Source: Micromonospora sp. NBRC 110009
GTDB lineage: Bacteria; Actinomycetota; Actinomycetes; Mycobacteriales; Micromonosporaceae
NCBI RefSeq assembly: GCF_030518795.1
Contig: NZ_CP130427.1
Span: 1,674,001-1,738,000 of the forward strand
DNA: 64,000 nt
Reading direction: 5' to 3'
In this document: positions 42,429-51,527 of the stretch, piece by piece
Numbering within the stretch: position 1 is the stretch's first letter
How the letters are laid out: the number at the start of each line of letters is the position of its first letter
Made by a program: the position numbers and the translations under genes
Notes under the pieces: generated by a model
What the model saw: the letters and a program-made list of their open reading frames with translations, nothing else
The model's database searches: none
What the model was told of the DNA's origin: nothing

Positions 42429-43673
42429 TCAGCGCACCAGCACGGGAAGCTGCTCCAGGCCCCGCAGCATCAGGCTGAACCGCCACCGCAGGTCCTCCGT
42501 GGGTACGGCCAGCCGGAGATCCGGGTAGCGGCTGAAGAGCCGGCTCAGCACGATCTCCGCCTCCATCCGGGCGAGCGGCGCGCCCAGACAGTGATGGATG
42601 CCGTGACCGAAGGCCAGGTTCGCCGACTGGGGCCGGGTGACGTCGAGTACGTCGGGCGCGTCGTACCGGTCCGGATCGCGCCCGGCCGCGCCGAGACAGA
42701 TGGTGACGAACTCGCCCTCCGGGATGGTGACGTCCCCGACCCGCACCTCGGTGGTGGTGAAGCGCCAGGTGGCGTTGGTGACCGGGCCGTCGAAGCGGAG
42801 AAACTCCTCGATCGCGGCCGGCCACAGCGACGGGTCCGCGACGACGCGGGCGCGCTCCTCCGGGTGGGTCAGCAGGGCGAGGGTGCCGTTGCCGATCAGG
42901 TTGACGGTGGTCTCGTGGCCGGCGACCAGCAACAGGAACGCCATCGCCATCAGCTCGTCCTCGCTGAGCCGGTCCCCGCCGTCACTGGCCTCGACCAGCG
43001 CGCCCAGCAGGTCGTCGGCGCGGTCGCGGCGCTTCGCGGCGATCAGGTGGCGCAGGTAGTCCACCATGGCCTGGCTGGCGTCGAGGACGTCGTCCCCGCC
43101 GGTCCCGGACACCAGCAGGTTGGACCAGGTGCGGAAGTTCTGCCGGTCGGCCGGCGGCACGCCGAGCAGCCAGCAGATGACCGTGAACGGCACCGGGAAC
43201 GCGAGCGCCGCCATGAGTTCCACCTCCGGGCCGGGCTCGGCGACGTCGAGCAGCTGGTCGACCAGTTCCGCCACGCGGGGGCGCAGCGCCGCCACGCGCC
43301 GGGCCGTGAACGCCCGGCCCACGAGCCCGCGCAGCCGCGTGTGATCCGGCGGGTCGCTGTCCAGCATGTGCCGGCTCAGCTCGACGGGGAACTGCCGCCG
43401 GGTGCCGGACTCCCGGAGGAACTCCGCCCGCTTGGCCTCGTCGACGAAGTTGCCGGGGATGAGCCCGTGGCCGACGCTCATGTCCTTGCTCAGCCGGGGG
43501 TCGTTGAGCAGCGTCCGCGCGTCGTCGTAGCGCACCACGAGCCAGGTGCGCAGTCCGTTCGGCGTCTCCACCGGGTGGGCGGCGGCGTCGCGTCGCAGCG
43601 CGGCCAGGATCGGGTAGGGGTCGCGGAGGAAGGCCGGGTCGAACAGCGGCCGGGTTGCCGTGGGGACGGTCAT
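42429..43673 (-). CDS. Cytochrome P450 (polyketide tailoring)
   Basis: A 414-residue P450 with I-helix LLVAGHETT (248-256), ExxR in IEEFLR, and heme loop AFGHGIHHCLG with Cys362. It is of the common actinobacterial CYP105/107 type. Last gene of the core operon; its start overlaps the accC stop (ATGA). Likely roles are hydroxylation, methylenedioxy-bridge formation or ring coupling on the polyketide. The sequence alone does not decide. Confidence 0.85.
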   Translation of the reverse strand: MTVPTATRPLFDPAFLRDPYPILAALRRDAAAHPVETPNGLRTWLVVRYDDARTLLNDPRLSKDMSVGHGLIPGNFVDEAKRAEFLRESGTRRQFPVELSRHMLDSDPPDHTRLRGLVGRAFTARRVAALRPRVAELVDQLLDVAEPGPEVELMAALAFPVPFTVICWLLGVPPADRQNFRTWSNLLVSGTGGDDVLDASQAMVDYLRHLIAAKRRDRADDLLGALVEASDGGDRLSEDELMAMAFLLLVAGHETTVNLIGNGTLALLTHPEERARVVADPSLWPAAIEEFLRFDGPVTNATWRFTTTEVRVGDVTIPEGEFVTICLGAAGRDPDRYDAPDVLDVTRPQSANLAFGHGIHHCLGAPLARMEAEIVLSRLFSRYPDLRLAVPTEDLRWRFSLMLRGLEQLPVLVR

Positions 43674-45058
43674 GTCGTCTCCTCGTCGGGAGGGGCGGCG
43701 CTGACGGCCGCGGACGGTCGGCGGAGGTGGGCGATCAGGGCGGTGTCGTGCTCGCCGGCGGCGAACCGCGGTTCGGCGAGCACCTGGCGCAGGACCGGCA
43801 CGGTGGTGCGGATGCCGCGACCGCCGACCCGGAACTCGGCCAGCGCCCGGTCCATGCGGGCGATCGCCTGTTCGCGGTCCGGCGCCCAGACGACGACCTT
43901 CGCCAGCAGGCTGTCGTAGTCCGAGGTCACCCGCCAGCCTGGGAAGGCGTGTGTGTCGACCCGGGTGAACGGGCCCGCCGGCGGCAGGAACTCGTCGAGC
44001 AGCCCCGCCGTCGGCACGAACCCACGTTCCGGGTCTTCCGCGTTGACCCGGCACTCGAGGGAGACGCCGCGGGTCGCCAGGTCGGTCTGTCGCTGGGACA
44101 GCGGGAGACCGGCGGCGACCCGGATCTGTTCCCGGACGAGGTCCACCCCGGTCACCATCTCGGTGACGGGATGCTCCACCTGGATCCGGCAGTTGATCTC
44201 CATGAAGTAGAACCGGTCGTCGGAGACCACGAACTCGAACGTGCCGGCACCGACGTACCCGACGCCGCGGGCCCCGGCGACCGCCGCCGCCGCCATCTCG
44301 GCGCGCAGCGACTCGGAGAGGTTCGGCGCCGGGGCCTCCTCGACCAGCTTCTGGTGCCGGCGCTGCACCGAGCAGTCCCGTTCACCGAGGTGCTGGACGT
44401 TGCCGAAGCGATCGGCGACGATCTGCACCTCGACGTGCCGGGCCCGGTCGCAGTACCGCTCCAGGTAGACCCGCCCGTCGCCGAAGACGGCCTGCGCGGT
44501 GGACCGGGTGGCGCGGTACGCTCCGATGAGGTCCCGGCGTTGACGGACCACCGTCATGCCGCGACCGCCGCCCCCGGCGACGGCCTTGATGATCAACGGG
44601 TAGCCGATCCGGTCCGCCAGGTCGGCGGCGTCCGCGATCGAATCGACCGTGCCGGCGCTGCCCGGCAGCATCGGCAGTCCACAGGCGGCCATCTCGGCGC
44701 GGGCGGCGGCCTTGTCGCCGACCCGCGCCATCACCTCCGCCGGAGGCCCGATGAAGACCAGGCCGTTCTCGGCACACACCTCCGCGAAGTCCGGGTCCTC
44801 GGAGAGGAACCCGTAGCCGGGGTGTACGGCGTCGGCGCCCTTCGCCAGGGCGGCCTCCACGACCGCCGGCACCGAGAGGTAGCTGCGCCGCGGCGCCGGC
44901 GGCCCGATCTGGACCGCGTCGTCGGCGGCCCGGACGGCGGCGGAGTCCCGGTCGGCCGTCGAGTGCACCACCACGGTGCGGATGCCCATCTCCCGGCAGG
45001 TACGGACGACACGGAGCGCGATCTCGCCGCGGTTGGCGACCAGAACGGTGTCGAACAC
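43670..45058 (-). CDS. accC: Acetyl-CoA carboxylase biotin carboxylase subunit
   Basis: A 462-residue biotin carboxylase: VLVANRGEIALRVVRTCREM at the N-terminus, ATP-grasp loop AVAGGGGRGMTVV, and active-site segment EINCRIQVEHPVTEMVTG. It carries no fused biotinyl domain, which matches the separate BCCP gene upstream. The start is a GTG. Together with the AccDA fusion and BCCP it forms a complete four-function malonyl-CoA-making enzyme inside the polyketide operon, so extender supply is co-regulated with the synthase. Confidence 0.92.
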   Translation of the reverse strand: MFDTVLVANRGEIALRVVRTCREMGIRTVVVHSTADRDSAAVRAADDAVQIGPPAPRRSYLSVPAVVEAALAKGADAVHPGYGFLSEDPDFAEVCAENGLVFIGPPAEVMARVGDKAAARAEMAACGLPMLPGSAGTVDSIADAADLADRIGYPLIIKAVAGGGGRGMTVVRQRRDLIGAYRATRSTAQAVFGDGRVYLERYCDRARHVEVQIVADRFGNVQHLGERDCSVQRRHQKLVEEAPAPNLSESLRAEMAAAAVAGARGVGYVGAGTFEFVVSDDRFYFMEINCRIQVEHPVTEMVTGVDLVREQIRVAAGLPLSQRQTDLATRGVSLECRVNAEDPERGFVPTAGLLDEFLPPAGPFTRVDTHAFPGWRVTSDYDSLLAKVVVWAPDREQAIARMDRALAEFRVGGRGIRTTVPVLRQVLAEPRFAAGEHDTALIAHLRRPSAAVSAAPPDEETT

Positions 45059-45062
45059 TCCG

Positions 45063-45617
45063 TCACCTCTCCCCGTCGACTGGGCCCAGCACGATGAGCG
45101 GCTGGTCGTACTCGACGGGCTCGGCGTCGGCGACCAGGATCTCCACCACCCGGCCGCGGCGGTCCACCTCGACCGGGTTCATCAGCTTCATCGCCTCCAC
45201 GATGCCCACCTGCTGGCCCGGCTCGACGACGTCACCGACCGAGACGAACGGCGCGGCGCCCACCTCCGGCGCCCGGTAGAAGGTGCCGACCAGCGGGGAG
45301 CGCACCGCCCCGTCGAGGTGCACCGGTGGTGGCTCGGCCACGGTGCCGTTGAGGGTCGTGGCGGGAGCGGCCACACCGTTGACGACGGGCGCCGGCGGTG
45401 CCGCCCCGTTGGCGGGCAGCGCCCCGGCCGCGACGGCCGGCCACTCCATCTCGATGCTGATCGTGCCGACGGTCGCGGCCACCCGCCGCGGCGGCTGGTG
45501 CGCCTGCCGCAGCAGCCCGGCGACGGTCCGGCTGACCTCCTGGAGCATCTCGAGGTCGTCCGCCGTACGGTCGCCGGGGACCGCGGCGACCGATCCGGGC
45601 GAGTGGTCGGTGGTCAT
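45063..45617 (-). CDS. accB: Biotin carboxyl carrier protein of acetyl-CoA carboxylase
   Basis: A 184-residue BCCP. After a helical N-terminus and an Ala/Pro-rich linker (about 60-100) comes the biotinyl domain with [19 protein letters not shown] (the thumb region) and [14 protein letters not shown], in which Lys144 is the biotinylation site. The ATG overlaps the AccDA stop (ATGA), and accC begins 4 bases after its stop. Its cluster-specific position implies it serves the local carboxylase. Confidence 0.92.
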   Translation of the reverse strand: MTTDHSPGSVAAVPGDRTADDLEMLQEVSRTVAGLLRQAHQPPRRVAATVGTISIEMEWPAVAAGALPANGAAPPAPVVNGVAAPATTLNGTVAEPPPVHLDGAVRSPLVGTFYRAPEVGAAPFVSVGDVVEPGQQVGIVEAMKLMNPVEVDRRGRVVEILVADAEPVEYDQPLIVLGPVDGER

Positions 45618-47299
45618 GCCGCCACCCCTTCCCGGTCGGCGCTGCCGAACCCGCGGAACCGGCGCACCCGGCGGCGCACCAGCTCGTCGGTGTCCCGGCC
45701 CAGCAGGCCGGCGAGGGCCGCGGTGACGGCGTCGTGCAGCAACTCCGAGGCAGCGACGGGATCCTGCTGGCTGCCGCCCGGTGGTTCCGGCACCACGCCG
45801 TCGATCACACCGTGGGCGAGCAGCGACCGGGCGTCGACGCCGAGAGACTCGGCCGCACGCGGTGCCGCTGCCGCGTCCCGCCACAGGATGGACGCGCACC
45901 CCTCCGGGCTGATCACCGAGTACACCGCGTTCGCGGACATCAGCACGACGTCGGCCACCGCCAGCGCGAGCGCTCCCCCGCTGCCTCCCTCGCCGGTGAC
46001 CACCGCCACGACCGGCGTACGCAGGCCCCCCATGAGCCGGAGGTTCTCGGCGATGGCGACCGCCTGACCGTTCTCCTCGGCCTCGACGCCGGGGTACGCG
46101 CCGGGCGTGTCCACCAGCGTCACCACGGGGATGCCGAGCTTCTCGGCGAGTCGCATCGCCCGGGCGGCCTTGCGGAACCCGGCCGGCGAGGGCATGCCGA
46201 ACTGATGCGCGACGAGCTCCCGGGTCGTGTGCCCCTTCTGGTGCCCGATCCCCATCACCGGAAGCCCGTCCAGCAGCCCGATCCCCGCCACGACCGCCCG
46301 GCAGTCTGCGCCGCTGCGGTCGCCGCGCAGCTCGCAGAAGTCGTCCAGCAGGTGTCCCAGGTGGTCGGCGCTGGTGGGCCGACCGATGTCGCGCGCCAGC
46401 TGGACGACGTCCCACGCGGCCCGCTCCGCCAGCCGTGTCACGTCCCGTTCCACCGGGTCGGGCCGGTCGTCGCCCCACCCGGCCGGCACGCCACCCGCCG
46501 CGGCGAGCAGCCGCCGCAGCGCCGGCCGCAGCTCGACCCGCGGCCGTACGTCGTCGACCAGGCCACGGGCCAGCAGGTGCTCGGCCGTCTGGAAGCCCTC
46601 CGGCAGCTCCTCCCGGATGGTCTGCTCGATGACCCGCCGGCCGGCGAACCCCATCCGTGCCCCGCGCTCGGCCAGCACCACGTCGCCGAGCGTGGCGAAC
46701 GAGGCCGCCACTCCCCCGTACGTCGGATCGGTGATCACTGTGACGGTCAGCAGGCCGGCCCGGTCCAGCTGCGCGTACGCGTTGCTGGTCTTCGCCATCT
46801 GCATCAGCGACAGCGTGCCCTCCTGCATCCGGGCCCCGCCGGAGGCGGTCACGACCACCAGCGGCACCCGGTCGGCGAGCGCCGTCTCGGCGGCCGTGGT
46901 CACGGCCTCCCCCTCGGCGGCGCCGAGACTGCCGCCCATGAACCGGAAGTCCATCACCGCCAGCACGACCGGGTGGCCCTCGATCCGGCCGCGCACCACG
47001 GCGACCCCGCACGCCATCCCGGTACGCGCGACCGCCTCCGCGTGCCGCTCCCGGTAGGGCCGGTCGTCGGAGAAGTGCAGCGGGTCCTCCACCACCCGCG
47101 GCACCGGCACCGGCCGCACGCTGTCCTCGTCGAGCAGTTGGGCGATCCGCTCGGCGGCGGTGAGCCGGCTGTGCCGGCCGCACTCGGGGCACACGCCCAG
47201 CTCCCGGGTGAACCGTTTGCCGTAGGTCAGGGCGCGGCACTGCTCGCACCGCACCCACGGGGCGGTCCCCACCGGGGACCGCAGCAGTGTCGTCGTCAT
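45614..47299 (-). CDS. accDA: Acetyl-CoA carboxylase carboxyltransferase, beta-alpha fusion (AccD-AccA)
   Basis: A 561-residue fusion. The N-terminal AccD part starts with a four-Cys zinc ribbon (Cys18, Cys21, Cys37, Cys40), then [20 protein letters not shown] and [20 protein letters not shown]. From about residue 290 the AccA part has [20 protein letters not shown] and [20 protein letters not shown], with [13 protein letters not shown]. This is the bacterial AccDA type, distinct from the acyl-CoA carboxylases that actinobacteria use for housekeeping, which suggests it evolved as a dedicated malonyl-CoA source for the polyketide synthase. Confidence 0.93.
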   Translation of the reverse strand: MTTTLLRSPVGTAPWVRCEQCRALTYGKRFTRELGVCPECGRHSRLTAAERIAQLLDEDSVRPVPVPRVVEDPLHFSDDRPYRERHAEAVARTGMACGVAVVRGRIEGHPVVLAVMDFRFMGGSLGAAEGEAVTTAAETALADRVPLVVVTASGGARMQEGTLSLMQMAKTSNAYAQLDRAGLLTVTVITDPTYGGVAASFATLGDVVLAERGARMGFAGRRVIEQTIREELPEGFQTAEHLLARGLVDDVRPRVELRPALRRLLAAAGGVPAGWGDDRPDPVERDVTRLAERAAWDVVQLARDIGRPTSADHLGHLLDDFCELRGDRSGADCRAVVAGIGLLDGLPVMGIGHQKGHTTRELVAHQFGMPSPAGFRKAARAMRLAEKLGIPVVTLVDTPGAYPGVEAEENGQAVAIAENLRLMGGLRTPVVAVVTGEGGSGGALALAVADVVLMSANAVYSVISPEGCASILWRDAAAAPRAAESLGVDARSLLAHGVIDGVVPEPPGGSQQDPVAASELLHDAVTAALAGLLGRDTDELVRRRVRRFRGFGSADREGVAA

Positions 47300-47303
47300 G
47301 TCC

Positions 47304-47633
47304 TCACCCGGCCTCGGGCCGCGCGGGCGCCGCGTGCCTCGCGGTCACCCGGAAGACCTCGAACGGGCGCTGCCGGGTGTGGTCGCGGAACGGCCGCAGC
47401 GGCGCGGTCTGGTCCCGGTGCCCGGCGCTGGACTCCCACGCGGCGAAGTCCGGCCACCCGGCCCAGCGGCTCACGACGGCGAAGCTGCGCGGGTCCGTGA
47501 TTCCCTGGTGCAGCTCGTTGCCGAGCAACCCGGGGGTGCCCGCCATGCGGGCGCTCGACTCCTCGTACGCCGCCCGCACGGCCGCCGGGTCGTCGGTCAG
47601 GTGGTGGACGACGACCTGGACCTGGCCGATCAC
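47304..47633 (-). CDS. Antibiotic biosynthesis monooxygenase (ABM) domain protein 1
   Basis: A 109-residue ferredoxin-like alpha/beta protein, with [20 protein letters not shown], then [20 protein letters not shown] and [19 protein letters not shown]. This is the classic ABM pattern of strand, helix and a 'VVSRW' strand. ABM enzymes such as ActVA-Orf6 and TcmH oxidise naphthacenone-type rings to quinones without cofactors. The GTG start forms a GTGA overlap with the preceding ABM gene, so both are made together. Confidence 0.78.
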   Translation of the reverse strand: MIGQVQVVVHHLTDDPAAVRAAYEESSARMAGTPGLLGNELHQGITDPRSFAVVSRWAGWPDFAAWESSAGHRDQTAPLRPFRDHTRQRPFEVFRVTARHAAPARPEAG

Positions 47634-47965
47634 CGGGACGCCCCGGCACCGTCGAGGTGCGCGACCACGTGCATCGTCGTCATCGACCCGCCGCTGCGGT
47701 AGGGGTGCAGCTTCTCCCGGTGCCGCAGGTGCCGGTCGCTCGTCTCGAACTCGCGGAACTGCCGCTCGTCCACCCAGTCGCTGACGATGTAGTAGATGTC
47801 CTCCTCCTCGGCGCCGCGCGACAGCCACTGCCCGAGGTTGGCGGGGTGGCTGGTCACCGAGTCGCCGACCTCACGCCACACCCGTTCGAAGTCACCGGCC
47901 ATCCCCGGCCTGATCTCCATGCGCAGCATGACCCGGAACGTGTGCCCCGGCGTGGAGCCCGCCAT
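47630..47965 (-). CDS. Antibiotic biosynthesis monooxygenase (ABM) domain protein 2
   Basis: A 111-residue ABM-fold protein: RVMLRMEIRPGMAGDFERVW, then LGQWLSRGAEEEDIYYIVSD and WVDERQFREFETSDRHLRHR. The last segment, with His residues after the 'VSDWVDE' strand, is typical of ABM proteins in pentangular and related polyketide clusters. Adjacent to and coupled with ABM 1, so the two may act as a heterodimer or in sequence on an anthrone-like ring. Confidence 0.8.
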   Translation of the reverse strand: MAGSTPGHTFRVMLRMEIRPGMAGDFERVWREVGDSVTSHPANLGQWLSRGAEEEDIYYIVSDWVDERQFREFETSDRHLRHREKLHPYRSGGSMTTMHVVAHLDGAGASR

Positions 47966-47966
47966 C

Positions 47967-48716
47967 TCAGATCCCCCCGTCCACGTTGATCGTCTCGCCG
48001 GTGACGTAGCTGCTCAGGTCGCTGACGAGGAAGAGCGCCACGGCGGCGACCTCCTCGACGGTGCCGAGGCGGCCCAGCGCGGTCTTGCCGGCGTACATGT
48101 CCCGCAGTCCCTGCGCCCGCTCCGGCGGCATCGCGTCCATCGCCTCGGTCTCGATGACGCCCGGCGCCAGGACGTTCACGCGGATCCCGCGGCCGCCCAG
48201 TTCCTTGGCCAGTGACCGGGTCAGGCCGATGAGCGCCGCCTTCGTCGCCGTGTAGTGCGCGCGCAGCGGGATGCCCGCGGCCGCCCCCCGCGACCCGACG
48301 TTGACGACCGACGATCCTTCGCCGAGCAGCGGCAGGGTGCGCTGCACGAGCCGGTAGACCGCCGTGAGGTTGGTGTCGAGCACCCGGTGCCACTCGTCGA
48401 CGGCGAGCCGCTCGAAGGGGATGTGGCTGATCACGCCGGCGCTGTTGATCACGCCGTCGAGGTGGCCGAACCGCTGCGCGCACTCGTCGGCGAGCCGGTC
48501 CACCTCCGCCGTGACGCCGAGGTCGGCGCGGACGACGTGGTGGTCACCGCCGGTCTCCTTGAGCGCCAGGGCGAGGCTGTCGACCGCCGCCCCCTCCTGC
48601 CGGTAGCAGGTGACGACGTCGGCGCCGGCCCGGGCGGCGGCCAGGACGATACCCCGGCCGATGCCCCGGGATCCCCCCGTGACCAGGATCTTTTTGCCTT
48701 GCAACCCGAACTCCAC
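47967..48716 (-). CDS. Polyketide ketoreductase 2 (SDR)
   Basis: A 249-residue SDR with TGGSRGIGRGIVLAAARAG (13-31), NSAG in place of NNAG, and HYTATK with Tyr155 and Lys159. I chose the GTG at 48716 because AAGGAGGAGG sits 5 bases upstream; an ATG at 48746, inside the previous gene's end, would translate that ribosome site as protein. It shares the unusual CYRQEGAAVDSL cofactor-binding segment with ketoreductase 1, so the two arose by duplication. Two ketoreductases imply two regiospecific carbonyl reductions, or a paired enzyme. Confidence 0.85.
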   Translation of the reverse strand: MEFGLQGKKILVTGGSRGIGRGIVLAAARAGADVVTCYRQEGAAVDSLALALKETGGDHHVVRADLGVTAEVDRLADECAQRFGHLDGVINSAGVISHIPFERLAVDEWHRVLDTNLTAVYRLVQRTLPLLGEGSSVVNVGSRGAAAGIPLRAHYTATKAALIGLTRSLAKELGGRGIRVNVLAPGVIETEAMDAMPPERAQGLRDMYAGKTALGRLGTVEEVAAVALFLVSDLSSYVTGETINVDGGI

Positions 48717-48742
48717 GAGTTCCTCCTCCTTGTTGTGTCCGG

Positions 48743-49531
48743 TCACACGCAGCCATCGACGTGGATGTTCTGACCGGTGACGTAGCCGGCGGCCGGGCTC
48801 GCGAGGAACAGCGCCACGCTGGCGACCTCCGCGGTGCCGCCCAGCCGGCCGAGCGCGTTGAACGACGCGAACAGGGCGCGCTGGCGCGCCGCGAGCTCCG
48901 GCGGCAGCTCGTCCATCGCCTCGGTGTCGATCCGGCCCGGGGAGATCACGTTGACCCGGATCCCGGCCGGCCCCAGTTCACGGGCCAGCGAACGGGTGAA
49001 CCCGACCAGCGCCGCCTTGGCCGCCGTGTAGTGGGCGCCTCCGCTCATGCCGATCGACGTCACCGTCGACCCCACATTGATCACCGACGAGCCGGCGGAC
49101 AGCAGCGGCAGCGCCGCCTGCGTGACCAGGTGGGCCGACGTCAGGTTGCCGTCGACGGTGGCGTTCCACTCCGCGCGGCTCAGCTCCGCGTACGGCTTCG
49201 GGGCGAACGCGCCCACGTTGTTCACCACGACGTCGAGGCCGCCGAGCCGGGCACGGCACTCGTCGATCAGGTCCCGCACGTCCTCGTCGTGCCGCACGTC
49301 GGCCCGGACGACCCCGTGGTCACCGGACGTGGCGCCCAGCTCCGCGCGCAGGCTGTCGACGGCGGCGCCCGGCTGCCGGTAACAGCTGACGACGCTCGCG
49401 CCGGCCCGCGCCATCGTCAGCACGACCGCCCGGCCCACACCCCGGGTGCCACCGGTGACCAGGACCCGCCGGCCGTCGAGCACCGGCCGGGTGGTCCGCG
49501 CGTCCACGGTGTCGTGTGTGGCCCCGGTCAT
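48743..49531 (-). CDS. Polyketide ketoreductase 1 (SDR)
   Basis: A 262-residue SDR with TGGTRGVGRAVVLTMARAG (26-44), NNVG, and HYTAAK with Tyr168 and Lys172. The segment SCYRQPGAAVDSLRAEL after strand 2 is almost the same as in ketoreductase 2 and sits where SDRs select NADPH. The ATG overlaps the aromatase stop (ATGA). In aromatic polyketide pathways such enzymes reduce one or two ketones of the poly-beta-ketone before or after cyclisation. Confidence 0.85.
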   Translation of the reverse strand: MTGATHDTVDARTTRPVLDGRRVLVTGGTRGVGRAVVLTMARAGASVVSCYRQPGAAVDSLRAELGATSGDHGVVRADVRHDEDVRDLIDECRARLGGLDVVVNNVGAFAPKPYAELSRAEWNATVDGNLTSAHLVTQAALPLLSAGSSVINVGSTVTSIGMSGGAHYTAAKAALVGFTRSLARELGPAGIRVNVISPGRIDTEAMDELPPELAARQRALFASFNALGRLGGTAEVASVALFLASPAAGYVTGQNIHVDGCV

Positions 49532-50010
49532 CGGACCGGCACGTCTCGCGCGTCGGTGGCCACGCGGGCGGCCGCCTCGACCCTCTCCTTGATGAGCCGC
49601 TGCTGCTCGGCGGTGTTGCGGTTGAGCCGCGCGGTCATCGCCGCGTCGTCCAGCGGGGCGTCCGGCCGCATCCGGAACTCCTGCTGCCAGCGCATCCGGA
49701 CGCCGCCCTCGACCGGCTCGTAGGTCCAGCGGATGTTCATGAACTCGAAGACACCGGTCTCCACCCGGTGCGCCGAGACGGACAGGTTGTCGCGGTCGGT
49801 GGTGCGTTCGGACACCCAGCTCCACACCCGGCCCTGCTCGTCGGGGTGCAGGGTGAGGCGGAACCGGACGGTGTCGCCGCGCTCCTCGAGGATCTCCGCG
49901 GAGGCGTACTCGCTGAACAGGCGAGGCCAGGACGCGACGTCGTTGGTCACCGACCACACCAGGTCCAGCGGTGCGTCGATGACGACGGAGTTGTCGGTGC
50001 GCGCCGTCAT
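49528..50010 (-). CDS. Polyketide aromatase/cyclase (SRPBCC, TcmN N-domain/WhiE-VI-like)
   Basis: A 160-residue START-like mono-domain cyclase: NSVVIDAPLDLVWSVTNDVA, then WPRLFSEYASAEILEERGDT, a central VWSWVSERTTDRDN, and a C-terminal helix of the TcmN/ZhuI/WhiE-VI group. These enzymes fold the nascent chain and fix first-ring regiochemistry, usually C9-C14 or C7-C12. The mono-domain form is common for non-reduced or pentangular systems. It is coupled to ACP (ATGA) and to ketoreductase 1. Confidence 0.88.
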   Translation of the reverse strand: MTARTDNSVVIDAPLDLVWSVTNDVASWPRLFSEYASAEILEERGDTVRFRLTLHPDEQGRVWSWVSERTTDRDNLSVSAHRVETGVFEFMNIRWTYEPVEGGVRMRWQQEFRMRPDAPLDDAAMTARLNRNTAEQQRLIKERVEAAARVATDARDVPVR

Positions 50011-50270
50011 GCCACACCCGCCTCGGTCAGCCGGGCGTTGACGTAGGCGACGGTGGACCGGGCGGTGGTCATGTGCTCGAGCGCCTCGTCCGGCATCGGC
50101 ACGCCGTACTCGCGCTGCACGACGCCGGCCACCTCGAGCATCGCCAGGGAGTCGAGGCCGAGTTCCGCGACCGGGGTGTCGAGATCCGCCTCCCCGAGAG
50201 CGTCGACGGCTCCGCTGTCGCCGCAGGAGCGCAGGATGCGGGTGAGGTCGTGCACGGTGAACTGGTTCAC
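50007..50270 (-). CDS. Acyl carrier protein of type II PKS
   Basis: An 87-residue ACP: VNQFTVHDLTRILRSCGDSG, with phosphopantetheine Ser41 in ELGLDSLAMLEVAGVV. The GTG start at 50270 has GGAAGG 7-8 bases upstream. It lies in the standard KS-alpha, KS-beta, ACP order and carries the growing poly-beta-ketone between synthase, reductase and cyclases. Confidence 0.93.
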   Translation of the reverse strand: MNQFTVHDLTRILRSCGDSGAVDALGEADLDTPVAELGLDSLAMLEVAGVVQREYGVPMPDEALEHMTTARSTVAYVNARLTEAGVA

Positions 50271-50293
50271 GGAGGTCCCTTCCGGTAGTTCGG

Positions 50294-51523
50294 TCAGTTG
50301 CGGGTGCGGTCGCCGGCCGTCAGCACGAGCGCGGCGGTGAAGCCGCCGTGGCCGCGGGCGACCACCAGCGCCGTCGAGATCCGGCCCTCCCGCGGTTCGC
50401 TCACCAGGTCGATGTCGATGCCGGGAGCAAGCCGGCTCACGCCGGTGGTGGCGGGCAGCACGTCGTCCCTCATGGCCAGCAGCGCGGTGGCGACGTCCAG
50501 CGGCGCGCCACCGGCGTAGAGCCGTCCGGTGAGGGTCTTCGGAGCGGTGACGGGCACTCCCCGTGGCCCGAAGACCTCGACGAGAGCGGCCGCCTCGGCG
50601 GTGTCCCGGTCCGGGACCGCCACGGCGTCGGCGAACACGACGCCCACCTCGGCGGGCGGCACACCCGCGTCGGCGAGGGCGGCCCGGATGGTCCGGACCA
50701 GCGCCGGCGGCCGGGACGAGCCGGGCGGGGGGTCGAAGCCGGCCGCGTAGCCCGCGATGGTGCCGTAGGGGCGCACACCACGGCGGTGCGCGCTCTCGGC
50801 GCTCTCCACCACCAGCATGGCGCCGCCCTCGCCGGGCACGTAGCCCGCCGCGTCGCCGGCGAACGGCAGGTACGCCCGGGTGGCGTCGTCGGCCGTGGAC
50901 AACTGCCCGTTGGCCATCTGCGCGACCAGGCCGTACGGGCACAGCGAGGCATCGGTCCCGCCGGTGACCACCACCCGGGAGCCGGTGGCCAGCAACCGCC
51001 GCGCCTGGCCGAGGACGTCCAGGCCGCCGGCCTGCTCGGTGCAGAGCACGCCGCACGGCCCGCGCATGCCGTGCCGGATGGACACCTGCCCGGTGGTGGC
51101 CGCGTAGAACCAGGCGATGGACTGGTAGGCGCCCACCCAGGACGGTCCCCTGGTGTAGAGCCGTTCCATCTCGTGCTGGCCGAACTCGGTGCCCCCGGAG
51201 GAACTGGCGGTCACCACGGCCATCTCGTACTCGGGCAGGGCCGCCGGGTCGACCCGCGCGTCGGCGAGCGCCGCCTCCGCCGCGGCCAGGCCGAACTGGG
51301 TCCAGCGATCGGTCTGCGGCACCAGCCGCCCGGGCACCCGTTCCTGCGCGTTGAACGCCGGCACCTCCCCGGCGATCCGCACCGGGTAGGTGGTCGGGTC
51401 GAACCGGGTGATCCGGCCCAGGCCGCTCTTGCCGGCGAGCACCGACTCCCAGTGTTCCTCGGCGCCGATGCCGGTCGGGGCGACGACACCGATGCCGGTC
51501 ACCACCGCGGTGGCTGCGGTCAT
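50294..51523 (-). CDS. Ketosynthase beta / chain-length factor
   Basis: A 409-residue KS-fold protein in which the nucleophilic Cys is replaced by Gln: CTEQAGG with Gln164. This is the standard mark of a chain-length factor, which forms a heterodimer with KS-alpha and sets chain length. A perfect Shine-Dalgarno (AAGGAGGTGA) lies 4 bases before the ATG, ensuring stoichiometric expression, since it begins 4 bases after the KS-alpha stop without overlap. The chain length made cannot be read reliably without a tree. Confidence 0.93.
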   Translation of the reverse strand: MTAATAVVTGIGVVAPTGIGAEEHWESVLAGKSGLGRITRFDPTTYPVRIAGEVPAFNAQERVPGRLVPQTDRWTQFGLAAAEAALADARVDPAALPEYEMAVVTASSSGGTEFGQHEMERLYTRGPSWVGAYQSIAWFYAATTGQVSIRHGMRGPCGVLCTEQAGGLDVLGQARRLLATGSRVVVTGGTDASLCPYGLVAQMANGQLSTADDATRAYLPFAGDAAGYVPGEGGAMLVVESAESAHRRGVRPYGTIAGYAAGFDPPPGSSRPPALVRTIRAALADAGVPPAEVGVVFADAVAVPDRDTAEAAALVEVFGPRGVPVTAPKTLTGRLYAGGAPLDVATALLAMRDDVLPATTGVSRLAPGIDIDLVSEPREGRISTALVVARGHGGFTAALVLTAGDRTRN

Positions 51524-51527
51524 GCCG

